Shown here: in pieces, positions 8,122 to 16,338 of the stretch
Layout: every line of letters starts with the position of its first letter
How positions within the stretch are numbered: position 1 is the first letter of the stretch
Assembly: GCA_036555755.1 (NCBI GenBank)
Contig: DATBKS010000078.1
Coordinates: 1 to 64,000, forward strand
Source: JAICJR01 sp036555755
GTDB taxonomy: Bacteria > Actinomycetota > Thermoleophilia > Solirubrobacterales > Thermoleophilaceae
Direction: 5' to 3'
DNA: 64,000 nt
The notes under the pieces: generated by a model
Database searches by the model: none
Told to the model about the DNA's origin: nothing
Seen by the model: only the letters and a program-made list of their open reading frames with translations
Program-made: the position numbers and the translations under genes

Positions 8122-8342
8122 CTGAGCCGGACAAGAGCGAGCTCCTCGGCGGCGTGCTCGGTCCCGTCGGGCCCGAGATCGGCTGCGACGAGTGCTTCGA
8201 GAAGCTCGACCGATACGTCGAGATCGAGGTGGGCGGCGGCGATCCGGACAGCGCGGTCCCCGGGATGCGCGCGCACCTCGACGGCTGCCCGGCGTGCAGT
8301 GAGGAGTACGACAGTTTGGTCGCGCTATTGCGTTCGCAATAG
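8118..8342 (+). CDS. Small zinc-finger-type putative anti-sigma protein
   Basis: A 74-residue soluble protein overlapping the sigma-factor gene by 4 nt (ATGA). It has CDECFEKLDRYVEIE and a C-terminal HLDGCPACSEEYDSL, the H-x3-C-x2-C arrangement of ZAS/zf-HC2 anti-sigma domains. It has no membrane helix, so it resembles the cytosolic redox-sensing RsrA type rather than membrane-anchored anti-sigma factors. Zinc binding and a thiol switch are family inference. Length is near the minimum for such a domain. Confidence 0.75.
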   Translation: MTEPDKSELLGGVLGPVGPEIGCDECFEKLDRYVEIEVGGGDPDSAVPGMRAHLDGCPACSEEYDSLVALLRSQ

Positions 8343-8350
8343 CGCTCCGG

Positions 8351-8378
8351 GTCCGCAGTCCGCCGTCCGCCGTCCGCC
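8351..8378. repeat. Heptanucleotide tandem repeat (GTCCGCM)x4
   Basis: GTCCGCA, GTCCGCC, GTCCGCC and GTCCGCC stand between the anti-sigma gene stop and the stop codon of the convergent DsbA-like gene. This mirrors the array at 6891: both sit just after the TGA of a minus-strand gene. Confidence 0.85.
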
Positions 8379-8380
8379 GG

Positions 8381-9235
8381 TCAGGCCGCCTCCCACAGCC
8401 ACCCGGTCAAAACCCTGATCGGTTTTAGCCGATGGTCCTGGGCTAGTTCCCAGAGCTCGGCGTTCGCTCGTGGCGTTGGTAGGTCGCACACTGTCTCGAC
8501 TTCCTTCGTGGCCATGCGGCCGAAGCGTTTGATTGCGTCGAGTGCGCCAAGTTCGTCGCCTGTTGGCTCCGCGCCGGAGGCGAGCGCCGCGTCGCGGTAC
8601 TCCTCGTAGGGACGGAAGCCGTAGACGTGGCGCACTGAGCCGTCCTCGGCCTCGAACGCCATGGTCGGGAAGGTGAGCCGCTCGGGGCCCGTCTTCTTGC
8701 TCACGCCGTCGCGCTCGCGCGCGTCGTCCGGGATGTCGCGCGCGGCCTCGAGGTCCGCCCCGAAGGCCTCCACGATCGCGTGCGAGCCGAGATCGACCCG
8801 AAAGCGCTGCACATCGAGTCCCGCACCGCGCGCCTCCTCCACGAGGGCCTCGGTGTTGTCGAGCTTGCGCCGAAAGCAGAACAGGCCCTCGCGCACGGCG
8901 CGCAGATACGCGTAGCCGCCGTCGCTCGCCTGCTCCGCCGCCGCCTTCACCGCCATGCACGCCGGATAGCTGCTCGTGATCGGTCCCTCGCTCCACAGCC
9001 GCGCATCGACCGGCATTCCCGCTTGTTCCGACACATCGAGCCAGTGCGTGAGCAGCCAGCGATACGCCTTCTCCCCACCGTCCTTCGCCGCCGTGAAGTC
9101 GCGGGCGAGACCGCCCATCACGTAGGTCCAGGACAGGGAGTCGCCGAATTCCACCATGAGGCGCCGTAGCTTGGGCTCGGTGCTCCAGGACCACGCGCAC
9201 GACGGATCCGTGAAATATCTGATGCGCACAGCCAT
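8381..9235 (-). CDS. DsbA-family (thioredoxin-fold) protein with one active-site Cys
   Basis: The 284-residue product starts with a beta strand and the DPSCAWSWSTEP motif at about residues 9-20, where DsbA/FrnE-type oxidoreductases carry a CxxC. Helical insertions follow, then a cis-Pro-type segment (PERLTFPTMAFEAEDGSV) that closes the thioredoxin fold. Only the first Cys of the CxxC is kept, so a disulfide-exchange role is doubtful; glutathione transfer or an adaptor role like SpxH is possible. There is no signal peptide, so it is cytosolic. The ATG at 9235 lies 24 bp from the divergent kinase GTG, so the promoters overlap. I cannot assign a substrate. Confidence 0.75.
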   Translation of the reverse strand: MAVRIRYFTDPSCAWSWSTEPKLRRLMVEFGDSLSWTYVMGGLARDFTAAKDGGEKAYRWLLTHWLDVSEQAGMPVDARLWSEGPITSSYPACMAVKAAAEQASDGGYAYLRAVREGLFCFRRKLDNTEALVEEARGAGLDVQRFRVDLGSHAIVEAFGADLEAARDIPDDARERDGVSKKTGPERLTFPTMAFEAEDGSVRHVYGFRPYEEYRDAALASGAEPTGDELGALDAIKRFGRMATKEVETVCDLPTPRANAELWELAQDHRLKPIRVLTGWLWEAA

Positions 9236-9259
9236 CGAGTCGCCCAAAATAGACCAGCA

Positions 9260-10750
9260 GTGATAGGCACTCTTCTCAGCGGACGCTTCCGGCTGGAGGA
9301 GCGAGTGGGCTCCGGAGGGATGTCCACCGTCTACCGCGCTTTCGACGAGACACTCGAGCGCTGGGTGGCCATCAAGATCCTCCAGACGGAGATCGCGGAG
9401 GACGACGACCAGCTGGAGCGCTTCCGCCGCGAGGCCCGCGCGGTGGCCCGCCTGAACCACGCGCACGTCGTCACCGTGATCGACGCCGGCGAGGACCAGG
9501 GCTGTCCCTACATCGTCTTCGAGTACATCTCGGGCGAGACGCTGAAGGAGCGCATCCGGCGGCTCGGCCGGCTGCCGGTCCCCGAGGCGCTCGCGTACGC
9601 GATCGAAATCGCATACGCCCTCCAGGCCGCGCACGGCGAGCGGCTCGTGCACCGCGACGTGAAACCGCAGAACGTCCTGCTCGACACCGATGGGCGCGCG
9701 AAGGTCACCGACTTCGGCATCGCGCGCTCGCTCGAGAGCGGCGAGGGCCTGACGCTCGCCGGCCGCGTGCTCGGCACCACCGACTACGTCTCCCCCGAGC
9801 AGGCACTCGGCCAGGAGGTGACGCCGCAGTCCGACATCTACTCGCTCGGCGTCGTGCTGTACGAGATGCTCACGGGCGACGTGCCGTTCCGCGCCGACGC
9901 CCCGGTGGCGGTCGCGATGAAGCACGTGCGCGAGCCGCTACCCGACGTGCAACTCGCACGGCCGGAGGTCTCCGCCAACACGGCCGCCATCGTCGACCGC
10001 GCCACCGCCAAGGAGACGCGCAACCGCTACCAGTCGATCGAGGAGATGCTCGGCGACCTCGAGGGCGCGCTCGCGCTCGAGGCCTCGCGCGCCGGCGAGA
10101 CGAGCGGCGAGGCGACCACGGTCCTGCGCGCCCTGCCCGAGGAGCGCTACCGCGTGCCCTGGCGCCTGCGCTTCCCACGCCGTGCCGCCGCGCTCACGGC
10201 CCTGTTCGCCGCGCTCGTGGCGGTGGCGATCGTGCTGCTCGTGAGCCGCACGCACGAGTCCAAGCCGCCGACGAACGAGCCCACGCAACCGAAGGGCACA
10301 CCCGCGCTCGTGGCGCTGAAGCTGCCGGTCGGCTCAGCTCACGACTACGACCCGATCGGCGGCGACGGCGAGCACCATGCAGACACGGGCAAGGCGATCG
10401 ACCACAACCCGGTCTCCGCCTGGACCACCGAGACCTACGACAGCGGAATTCCGGCGACCAAGCCGGGCGTGGGACTGTACGTCGATACCGGCGATCCGGT
10501 GGCGGCGCGGAAGCTCGACATCATCAGCCGCCAGTCCACCTACAAGGCCCAGGTCCTTGCCGCGGACGGGCCGGGCGCGCCGCCGAACATCGGTGGCTGG
10601 ACGCCCGTGTCGGGCACGTTCACCGTGCAGGACGTCGCCCACGTCCCGATCGATACCAAGGGCAAGAGCTACCAGCTCTATCTCGTGTGGATCACCGAGC
10701 TGCCGGCGAACGGCCAGGGCGGGATCAACGAGCTCACGCTCAGCCGCTAG
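9260..10750 (+). CDS. Transmembrane Ser/Thr protein kinase with F5/8C-like sensor domain
   Basis: The 496-residue protein has a Hanks-type kinase domain (about 10-270): glycine loop GSGGMSTV (17-24), Lys39, HRDVKPQN (131-138), DFG (151-153) and GTTDYVSPEQ in the activation segment. One membrane helix (about 309-329) separates it from an exported domain (about 355-496). That domain (AIDHNPVSAWTTETY, YVDTGDPVAARKLDI, YQLYLVWIT) looks like the galactose-binding/discoidin fold seen at the C-terminus of MviN-like kinases. It should sense an extracellular ligand and phosphorylate cytosolic targets. The start is a GTG. It converges on ddl, with stop codons overlapping by 2 nt. Confidence 0.9.
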   Translation: MIGTLLSGRFRLEERVGSGGMSTVYRAFDETLERWVAIKILQTEIAEDDDQLERFRREARAVARLNHAHVVTVIDAGEDQGCPYIVFEYISGETLKERIRRLGRLPVPEALAYAIEIAYALQAAHGERLVHRDVKPQNVLLDTDGRAKVTDFGIARSLESGEGLTLAGRVLGTTDYVSPEQALGQEVTPQSDIYSLGVVLYEMLTGDVPFRADAPVAVAMKHVREPLPDVQLARPEVSANTAAIVDRATAKETRNRYQSIEEMLGDLEGALALEASRAGETSGEATTVLRALPEERYRVPWRLRFPRRAAALTALFAALVAVAIVLLVSRTHESKPPTNEPTQPKGTPALVALKLPVGSAHDYDPIGGDGEHHADTGKAIDHNPVSAWTTETYDSGIPATKPGVGLYVDTGDPVAARKLDIISRQSTYKAQVLAADGPGAPPNIGGWTPVSGTFTVQDVAHVPIDTKGKSYQLYLVWITELPANGQGGINELTLSR

Positions 10751-11718
10751 AAGCGGTAGGCGCGCTCTTCGCGGTAGCGCTCGAGGCCCAGCTCGAGCAG
10801 CCGGTCGAGGAGTTCAGTGAACGGCAGCCCGGAGGCGGCGAACATCTTCGGGAAGCCGCTCGTCTGCGTGAAGCCGGGGATCGTGTTGAGCTCGTTGATC
10901 AGCACGCGCTCGCCGTCCTCGACGAAGAAGTCGGCGCGCGCGAAGCCCGAGCAGCCGACGCTCCGGTAGACCTCCACGGCCAGCGCGCGCACCTGCTCGT
11001 TCACCGCCTCGTCGAGACGGGGCGGCACGATCAGCTCCATGCCCCCGGGCGTGTACTTGGCCTCGAAGTCGTACCAGTCGGCATGCGCGTCGATCTCGCC
11101 GGGGATCGAGGCGACCGGCTCGCGGTTGCCGATCACCGAGCACTCCACCTCGATGCCCGTTTGCATGCGCTCGACAATCGCGACCGGGTCGTGAGCGAAC
11201 GACAGTGCCAGCGCCGCCGGCAGCTCCTCCGCGATGCCCACCTTCGAGATCCCTACCGACGAGCCGAGCCGCGCCGGCTTGACGAACAGCGGCAGCCCGA
11301 GACGCTCCACCAGCTCGCCCGGGTCGACGCCCTCGCGCACCGCGGCGTACTCCACCTGTGGCAGCCCGCGGCTCGCGATCAGGTCCTTGAACACCGCCTT
11401 GTCCATGCACACGGCCGACGCCAGCACTCCCGCGCCCACGTAGGGAACGTCGAGTGTCTCGAGCAGCCCTTGCACCGTGCCGTCCTCCCCGAACGGCCCG
11501 TGCAGCACCGGGAAGACGATGTCGGCGCCGAGCGGCGGAGCGCCCGGGTCGAGCGTCACGGGCTCGCCGTCGCAGGTCCAGCGGCCGTCCTCGCGGCCGA
11601 TCTCGATCACCACCACGTCGTGGCCGCCCTCGGCCAACCCGTCGCGCACCGACGCCGCGGAGGAGAGCGAGATCTCGTGCTCGCTCGAGCGGCCGCCTGC
11701 TAGGAGAGCGACCCTCAC
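10747..11718 (-). CDS. ddl: D-alanine--D-alanine ligase
   Basis: The 323-residue ATP-grasp enzyme joins two D-Ala for peptidoglycan precursors. The N-terminus LLAGGRSSEHEISLSSA is the Ddl signature, followed by PVLHGPFGEDGTVQGLLE, the ATP-binding KPARLGSSVGISK, and the metal-binding end VLINELNTIPGFTQTSGFP. The GTG start overlaps the stop of the PASTA kinase gene (GTGA), so it is last in the fhaA-to-pknB operon. That position couples precursor synthesis to the wall-sensing kinase, an arrangement that goes beyond the mycobacterial version of this cluster. Confidence 0.95.
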   Translation of the reverse strand: MRVALLAGGRSSEHEISLSSAASVRDGLAEGGHDVVVIEIGREDGRWTCDGEPVTLDPGAPPLGADIVFPVLHGPFGEDGTVQGLLETLDVPYVGAGVLASAVCMDKAVFKDLIASRGLPQVEYAAVREGVDPGELVERLGLPLFVKPARLGSSVGISKVGIAEELPAALALSFAHDPVAIVERMQTGIEVECSVIGNREPVASIPGEIDAHADWYDFEAKYTPGGMELIVPPRLDEAVNEQVRALAVEVYRSVGCSGFARADFFVEDGERVLINELNTIPGFTQTSGFPKMFAASGLPFTELLDRLLELGLERYREERAYRF

Positions 11719-13583
11719 GGCGTGGTCGGAGTGGGCTCGGCCGGAGTGCCCGGGTTGGTTGGTGTCGTATTGGTCTGGAAGCGGCCGACGTAGATCACCA
11801 CGGTGCGGCCCTTCTTGAGAAGCGTGCCCGCCACCGGCCGTTCCTGGATCACCATGCCGTCCTGAGTCTGGTCCGTGGTCGTCTTGTCCTTCGCCTGCAC
11901 CTTGAAGCCCGCCGCCTGAAGCGTGGCGGTGGCCTGCGCGGGGCTCTGCCCGGTCACGTCCGGCACCTGCGCGGTGTCCGGCCCCTTCGAGATCGTCAGC
12001 GTCACGCTCGTGCCCTTGTTCACCGTCGTGCCGCCGGGCGGATCCTGCGAGATCACCGTGCCCTTCGGCTTGTCCGAGTTCTCCTGGTTGTCGGTGTACG
12101 ACAGCCCGGCGTTCTTCAGCGTGGAGTGGGCAGCCGCGGTCGTCTGACCAGACACGTCGGGCACCTTCACCTGCACGGGCCCGCTGCTGACGATCACCTG
12201 CACGCGGGAGCCCTTCTGCACCGTGGTGCCGTCCGGGGGCGAGGTCTGGATGACCTGCCCCTTGGGCACGGTGGTCGAGTGTCTCGAGGTCGAGTCCGCG
12301 ATCAGCCCGCGCCTGGTCAAGGCCTTCGTCGCCGTCGATAAGGTCAGCCCGGTCACGAGCGGCACTTCGACGGTGCCCGGCCCCCTCGACACCTGGAGGG
12401 TGACGGTCGAGCCCTTGTCCACCTTCGTCCCGGCCTCGGGGCTCTGGCCGATCACCTGGCCCACCGGCGAGCCGCTCTCGCGATGCCGTACCTGCACGTC
12501 GAAGCCGTGGCCGTCGAGAGTGACCGTGGCGGCAGCCTCCTGCTTGCCGGTCACGTCGGGCACCGTCACGCGCGAGTTCTGCAGCAGCGCCCAGATACCC
12601 ACGCCGATGGCGGCGGCGAGCACCAGTCCGAGCAAGATCCACGGCCAGCGGCGCGGACCGCGGCGGCCGGTGGTGGCGACCGGACCCGTGGGCGGCGGGG
12701 CGACCGGCGCCCACACCGCGGTGTCCTGCCCCTTGCCGCCGTTCGTCCCGGACGCGATCGCGGAACGGGCAGCCTCGAGGGCGGCGATGAACTCGTCCGC
12801 GCTCGCGTAGCGCTGCTCGGGCTGCTTCGCCAGCGCCTTCATCACCGCGGACTCGAGCGCCGGGTTGATGTCCGGCCGCACGGCGGCCAACCGCGGCGGC
12901 GGCTCGCTGAGGTGCTTGAGCGCGATCGACACCGCGCTGTCGCCCTCGAACGGCACCTTGCCGCCGAGCATCTCGTAGAGGATCACGCCGATCGAATAGA
13001 GGTCGGACGCGGCAGTCACCCCGTGCCCCTGCGCCTGCTCGGGCGACAGGTACTGCGCGGTGCCCATGATCGAGCCGGTCTCCGTCATCTCGGAGGCGCC
13101 GGCCCGCGCGATGCCGAAGTCCGTGACCTTCACGTTGCCCTGCGGCCCGACCATCACGTTGTGCGGCTTGAAGTCCCGGTGGATCACACCGCGCTTGTGC
13201 GCGAAGCCGGCCGCGCGCAGGATCTGGATACCGAGGTCGATCGCGCGCTCCTGCGGCAGCGGCGCCTCGCGCTTGATGAGGTCCTTGAGCGTCTCGCCCT
13301 GGAGGAACTCCATCGCGATGTAGTAGGTGCCGTCGTGCGCGCCGCGGTCGAACACGCCGACCACGTTGGGGTGCTGGAGTCCGGCGGCGGCGCTCGCCTC
13401 CCGCCGGAAGCGCTCGACGAACTCCTGGTCCTGAGCGAAGCGGTGGTGAAGCACCTTGAGCGCCACCTGGCGGCCGAGGTGCGTGTCCTCGGCCACGTAC
13501 ACGTCGGCCATGCCGCCCGACCCGATCCGGTTGAGGATCCGGTAGCGGCCGTCAACGACGGTGTTGCCCGCGACCTCGGCCAT
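11715..13583 (-). CDS. pknB: PASTA-domain Ser/Thr protein kinase (PknB type)
   Basis: The 622-residue kinase has GSGGMADV (21-28), Lys43, HRDFKPHN (135-142), DFGIAR (155-160) and GTAQYLSPEQ. A membrane helix lies at about 312-335, and four extracellular PASTA repeats follow (about 338-605), each with a VPDVTG-like opening and an SPPDGT/DPPGGT-like middle. PASTA repeats bind muropeptides or lipid II in PknB, PrkC and StkP. It is encoded after pbpA with a 1-nt overlap (TGATG) and before ddl. The Thr/Pro-rich tail after the last repeat is extra. It should phosphorylate the FHA proteins of the same operon and be reversed by the PP2C enzyme. Confidence 0.95.
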   Translation of the reverse strand: MAEVAGNTVVDGRYRILNRIGSGGMADVYVAEDTHLGRQVALKVLHHRFAQDQEFVERFRREASAAAGLQHPNVVGVFDRGAHDGTYYIAMEFLQGETLKDLIKREAPLPQERAIDLGIQILRAAGFAHKRGVIHRDFKPHNVMVGPQGNVKVTDFGIARAGASEMTETGSIMGTAQYLSPEQAQGHGVTAASDLYSIGVILYEMLGGKVPFEGDSAVSIALKHLSEPPPRLAAVRPDINPALESAVMKALAKQPEQRYASADEFIAALEAARSAIASGTNGGKGQDTAVWAPVAPPPTGPVATTGRRGPRRWPWILLGLVLAAAIGVGIWALLQNSRVTVPDVTGKQEAAATVTLDGHGFDVQVRHRESGSPVGQVIGQSPEAGTKVDKGSTVTLQVSRGPGTVEVPLVTGLTLSTATKALTRRGLIADSTSRHSTTVPKGQVIQTSPPDGTTVQKGSRVQVIVSSGPVQVKVPDVSGQTTAAAHSTLKNAGLSYTDNQENSDKPKGTVISQDPPGGTTVNKGTSVTLTISKGPDTAQVPDVTGQSPAQATATLQAAGFKVQAKDKTTTDQTQDGMVIQERPVAGTLLKKGRTVVIYVGRFQTNTTPTNPGTPAEPTPTTP

Positions 13584-15028
13584 CAGCCGTTCGCCCCCAG
13601 CATCTGCTCGATCACCTGCTTGGCGATCGGCGCCGCCACCGTGCCGCCCTCGCCCTGCGTGCGCTCGACGGTCACCGCGATCGCCACGCGCGGATTCGGC
13701 ACGGGCGCGAACGCGATGAACCACGCCTGGTTGGCCGTGCCGTTCGCCACCTCGGCCGTACCGGTCTTCCCGGCCACGGTGATGCCGGGGATCTGCGCGG
13801 ATGTCGCGGTGCCGGCCTTCACCACCTGCTCCATCATCGCGGTCACCTGCTGCGCGGTCGACTCCTTCATCACCTGGTCGATCTCGGCGGGCCCGCGCGT
13901 GTCCACCACGCGACCCTCGGGGGTCTCGATCCGGTCGACGAGCCGCGGCTTCATCAGCTTGCCGCCGTTCGCCACCGCCGCGGCCACCTCGGCCATCTGG
14001 AGCGGCGACACCCGCAGGCGCTCCTGCCCGATCGCCACGCGCGCGATGTCGATCGCGTCGTTCGGCCCGAGCAGCTGGCCGTGCGATCCGTACACACCGC
14101 TCACCCCAAGCTCGTCCGACGGAAGATCGAGCAGCGGCTTCTTGTCGAAGCCGAAGCGGTTCATGTACTTGAACATGATGTCGTTGCCGAGCTTCTCGCC
14201 CACCTCACCCCAAACGGTGTTCACGGATTTGGCCAGTCCCTCGGTGAGCGTGAGCGGACCATAGTTGCCGCTGCCCTCGGTACAGCAGTTCGAGAGCGGC
14301 ACGCCGCCGAGGATCTTCGGCGACTTGCCCGACACGACCGAGTTCGGCGTGTAGCGCCCGCTGTCGATCGCGGCGGTGGCGGTCACCACCTTCATCGTCG
14401 AGCCCGGCGGGTAGCCGCCCTGCGTCGCGCGGTTGAACAGCGGCGCGGCCTTGTCGGTGTTGAGCTGCTTGAAGTCGGTCGGGATGTCGTTGGGGTTGTA
14501 GTCCGGCACGCTCGCCATCACGCGCACGGCGCCGCTGCGCGGGTCGAGCGCCACCACGGATCCAGGCCGCCCTGCGAGCAGCTGGAGCGAAAGCCGCTGC
14601 GCCGCCGGGTCGAGCGTCGTGTGGAGGTCGTTGCCCTCCTTCTTCTGGCCCGACAGCTCGTCGATGATCGAAGAGAACTCGTTGGCGTTGCCGGAGAGGT
14701 CGTCGTTGTACTTCTTCTCGAGTCCGGCGCTGCCGTGTGAGATGAACGAGTAGCCGACCGTGTGCGAGAACAGGTCGTTCGTCGGGTAGATGCGGCTGTA
14801 GCGAAGCGTCGGCCCGTGACCCGTGCGCTTGTTCACCGCGAGCCGAGTGCCGTCCGCGGCGAGGATGAACCCGCGCGGAATCTGGAGCTGCTCGAGCAGA
14901 GGCCGCCGGTTGGCGGTCTGGTTCTGGAGGCTCTTCGCCTCGAACACCGTCCAGCGCGAGGTGAACACGATCAGCAGCGTGAACAGCACGAGTACAACGG
15001 CGAAGAGCTGGGTGATCTGGCGGTTCAA
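13583..15028 (-). CDS. pbpA: Penicillin-binding protein 2 / PbpA-type transpeptidase
   Basis: The 481-residue class B PBP has an N-terminal membrane anchor (about 8-24), a short dimerisation region, and a transpeptidase domain with STMK (catalytic Ser210), SVN (268-270) and a KTGTAE motif near the C-terminus (ITVAGKTGTAEVANG). It cross-links peptidoglycan outside the membrane and pairs with the SEDS polymerase encoded just upstream (4-nt overlap, ATGA). Size and context equal actinobacterial PbpA, which PknB controls. The pair Cys-Cys near residue 248 (SNCCTEG) is notable but of unknown effect. Confidence 0.94.
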   Translation of the reverse strand: MNRQITQLFAVVLVLFTLLIVFTSRWTVFEAKSLQNQTANRRPLLEQLQIPRGFILAADGTRLAVNKRTGHGPTLRYSRIYPTNDLFSHTVGYSFISHGSAGLEKKYNDDLSGNANEFSSIIDELSGQKKEGNDLHTTLDPAAQRLSLQLLAGRPGSVVALDPRSGAVRVMASVPDYNPNDIPTDFKQLNTDKAAPLFNRATQGGYPPGSTMKVVTATAAIDSGRYTPNSVVSGKSPKILGGVPLSNCCTEGSGNYGPLTLTEGLAKSVNTVWGEVGEKLGNDIMFKYMNRFGFDKKPLLDLPSDELGVSGVYGSHGQLLGPNDAIDIARVAIGQERLRVSPLQMAEVAAAVANGGKLMKPRLVDRIETPEGRVVDTRGPAEIDQVMKESTAQQVTAMMEQVVKAGTATSAQIPGITVAGKTGTAEVANGTANQAWFIAFAPVPNPRVAIAVTVERTQGEGGTVAAPIAKQVIEQMLGANG

Positions 15029-16335
15029 ACCACGCCTCCGCGTTCCGCCGGTCCGGTGCGCGCGCTGTTCGAGATGATCAGCAGTAAGGCCAGCACCACG
15101 AAGTTGGCGAGGATCGAGCTGCCGCCGTAGGAGACGAACGGGAGCGTGACACCGGTCAGCGGGATCACACGCGTCACGCCGCCGACGATCACGAACACCT
15201 GCAGCGCGAACACCGACGCGAGCCCCGCGGCCAGCAGCTTCGAGAAACCGTCGTGCGCGATCAGCGCCGTCTTGAACCCGCGCGCGGCGAACAGCATGTA
15301 GACGAGGATGAGCGCGGCCGCCCCGAACAGGCCGAGCTCATCCGTGATCACCGCGTAGATCGTGTCGGTGTGCGCGGCGGGCAGGATCGTGACCGAGCGA
15401 CCTCCCGCCACGGGTAACTGCAACAGCGACTGGCCGAACCCGCGTCCGAACAGCCCGCCGTCGGCCTGCGCGAACAGGGCCTGCGCGATCTGATAGCCGG
15501 CGCCCTCGACCAGGCTCGGCCGGAACGGGTGCAGCCAGATCTGGACGCGCTCGTGCACGTGCGGCACGTGGTTGGCGAAGAACACCGCACCGGCGGCGAA
15601 GATCCCAAGCCCGGCAACGACGAACGAGATCCGCGCCGTAGCCACGTAGAGCATCGCGAGGAAGGCGCCAAAGAACATGATCGAGCTGCCCAGGTCGCGG
15701 ATGAAGATCAGCATCAGCATCGCGAGGCCCCAGACGAGCAGCAGCGGGCCGATGTGCTTGAGGCTGATGCGCGGGATACGCCCGCGGACGAGCACGTCGC
15801 GCGTCTCGCGCAGGTAGCTCGCCAGGAAGATGACGATGCCGATCTTCGCGAACTCGGCGGGCTGGAACTGGAGCGAGCCGAAGTGGATCGCCAGGTATGC
15901 GCCGTTCGTCGCACCGCCGATTCCCGGCACCCGCGGCAGCAGCAATAACCCGATACTCACCGCCGCGATCGTGTAGCGGTAGCGCTCGAGCACGCGGTAG
16001 TCACGCAGGAACACGATCGTCGCGCAGAACAGCGCGAGCCCGACCACGAACCACTCGGCCTGCTGGCGCGCGAGCTTCGGGTCGATCCGGTAGATCATCA
16101 CCAGCCCGAACGCGGCGAGCAGCGCGCCGAGCGGGAACAGATAGGGGTCCGCGTTGGGCAGGCGCGCCCGGATGAAGATGTGCGCGAACAGGCAGCAGCC
16201 GAGGAAGAACGCGCCGTAGGTGAGCGTGACCTTGTTGATCTGCGACGAGCGGGTGATGAGCACGGCGGTGAAGCCACCGGTGACAAGCAGGGTCACCGGC
16301 AGCAGGCCGAACAGCTCGCGTGAGCGTGCCGACAT
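15025..16335 (-). CDS. rodA: SEDS peptidoglycan polymerase (RodA/FtsW family)
   Basis: The 436-residue polytopic protein has about ten to twelve membrane helices and SEDS motifs: QPAEFAKIGIVIFLASYL, FIRDLGSSIMFFGAF, and near the C-terminus THTDTIYAVI-like AHTDTIYAVITDELGL and VTLPFVSYGGSSILANF. SEDS proteins polymerise glycan strands from lipid II. It overlaps pbpA by 4 nt, forming the polymerase-transpeptidase pair. RodA rather than FtsW is inferred from the link with pbpA and the kinase cluster, as in mycobacteria. The PP2C phosphatase gene lies 3 nt upstream. Confidence 0.94.
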   Translation of the reverse strand: MSARSRELFGLLPVTLLVTGGFTAVLITRSSQINKVTLTYGAFFLGCCLFAHIFIRARLPNADPYLFPLGALLAAFGLVMIYRIDPKLARQQAEWFVVGLALFCATIVFLRDYRVLERYRYTIAAVSIGLLLLPRVPGIGGATNGAYLAIHFGSLQFQPAEFAKIGIVIFLASYLRETRDVLVRGRIPRISLKHIGPLLLVWGLAMLMLIFIRDLGSSIMFFGAFLAMLYVATARISFVVAGLGIFAAGAVFFANHVPHVHERVQIWLHPFRPSLVEGAGYQIAQALFAQADGGLFGRGFGQSLLQLPVAGGRSVTILPAAHTDTIYAVITDELGLFGAAALILVYMLFAARGFKTALIAHDGFSKLLAAGLASVFALQVFVIVGGVTRVIPLTGVTLPFVSYGGSSILANFVVLALLLIISNSARTGPAERGGVV

Positions 16336-16338
16336 CGG

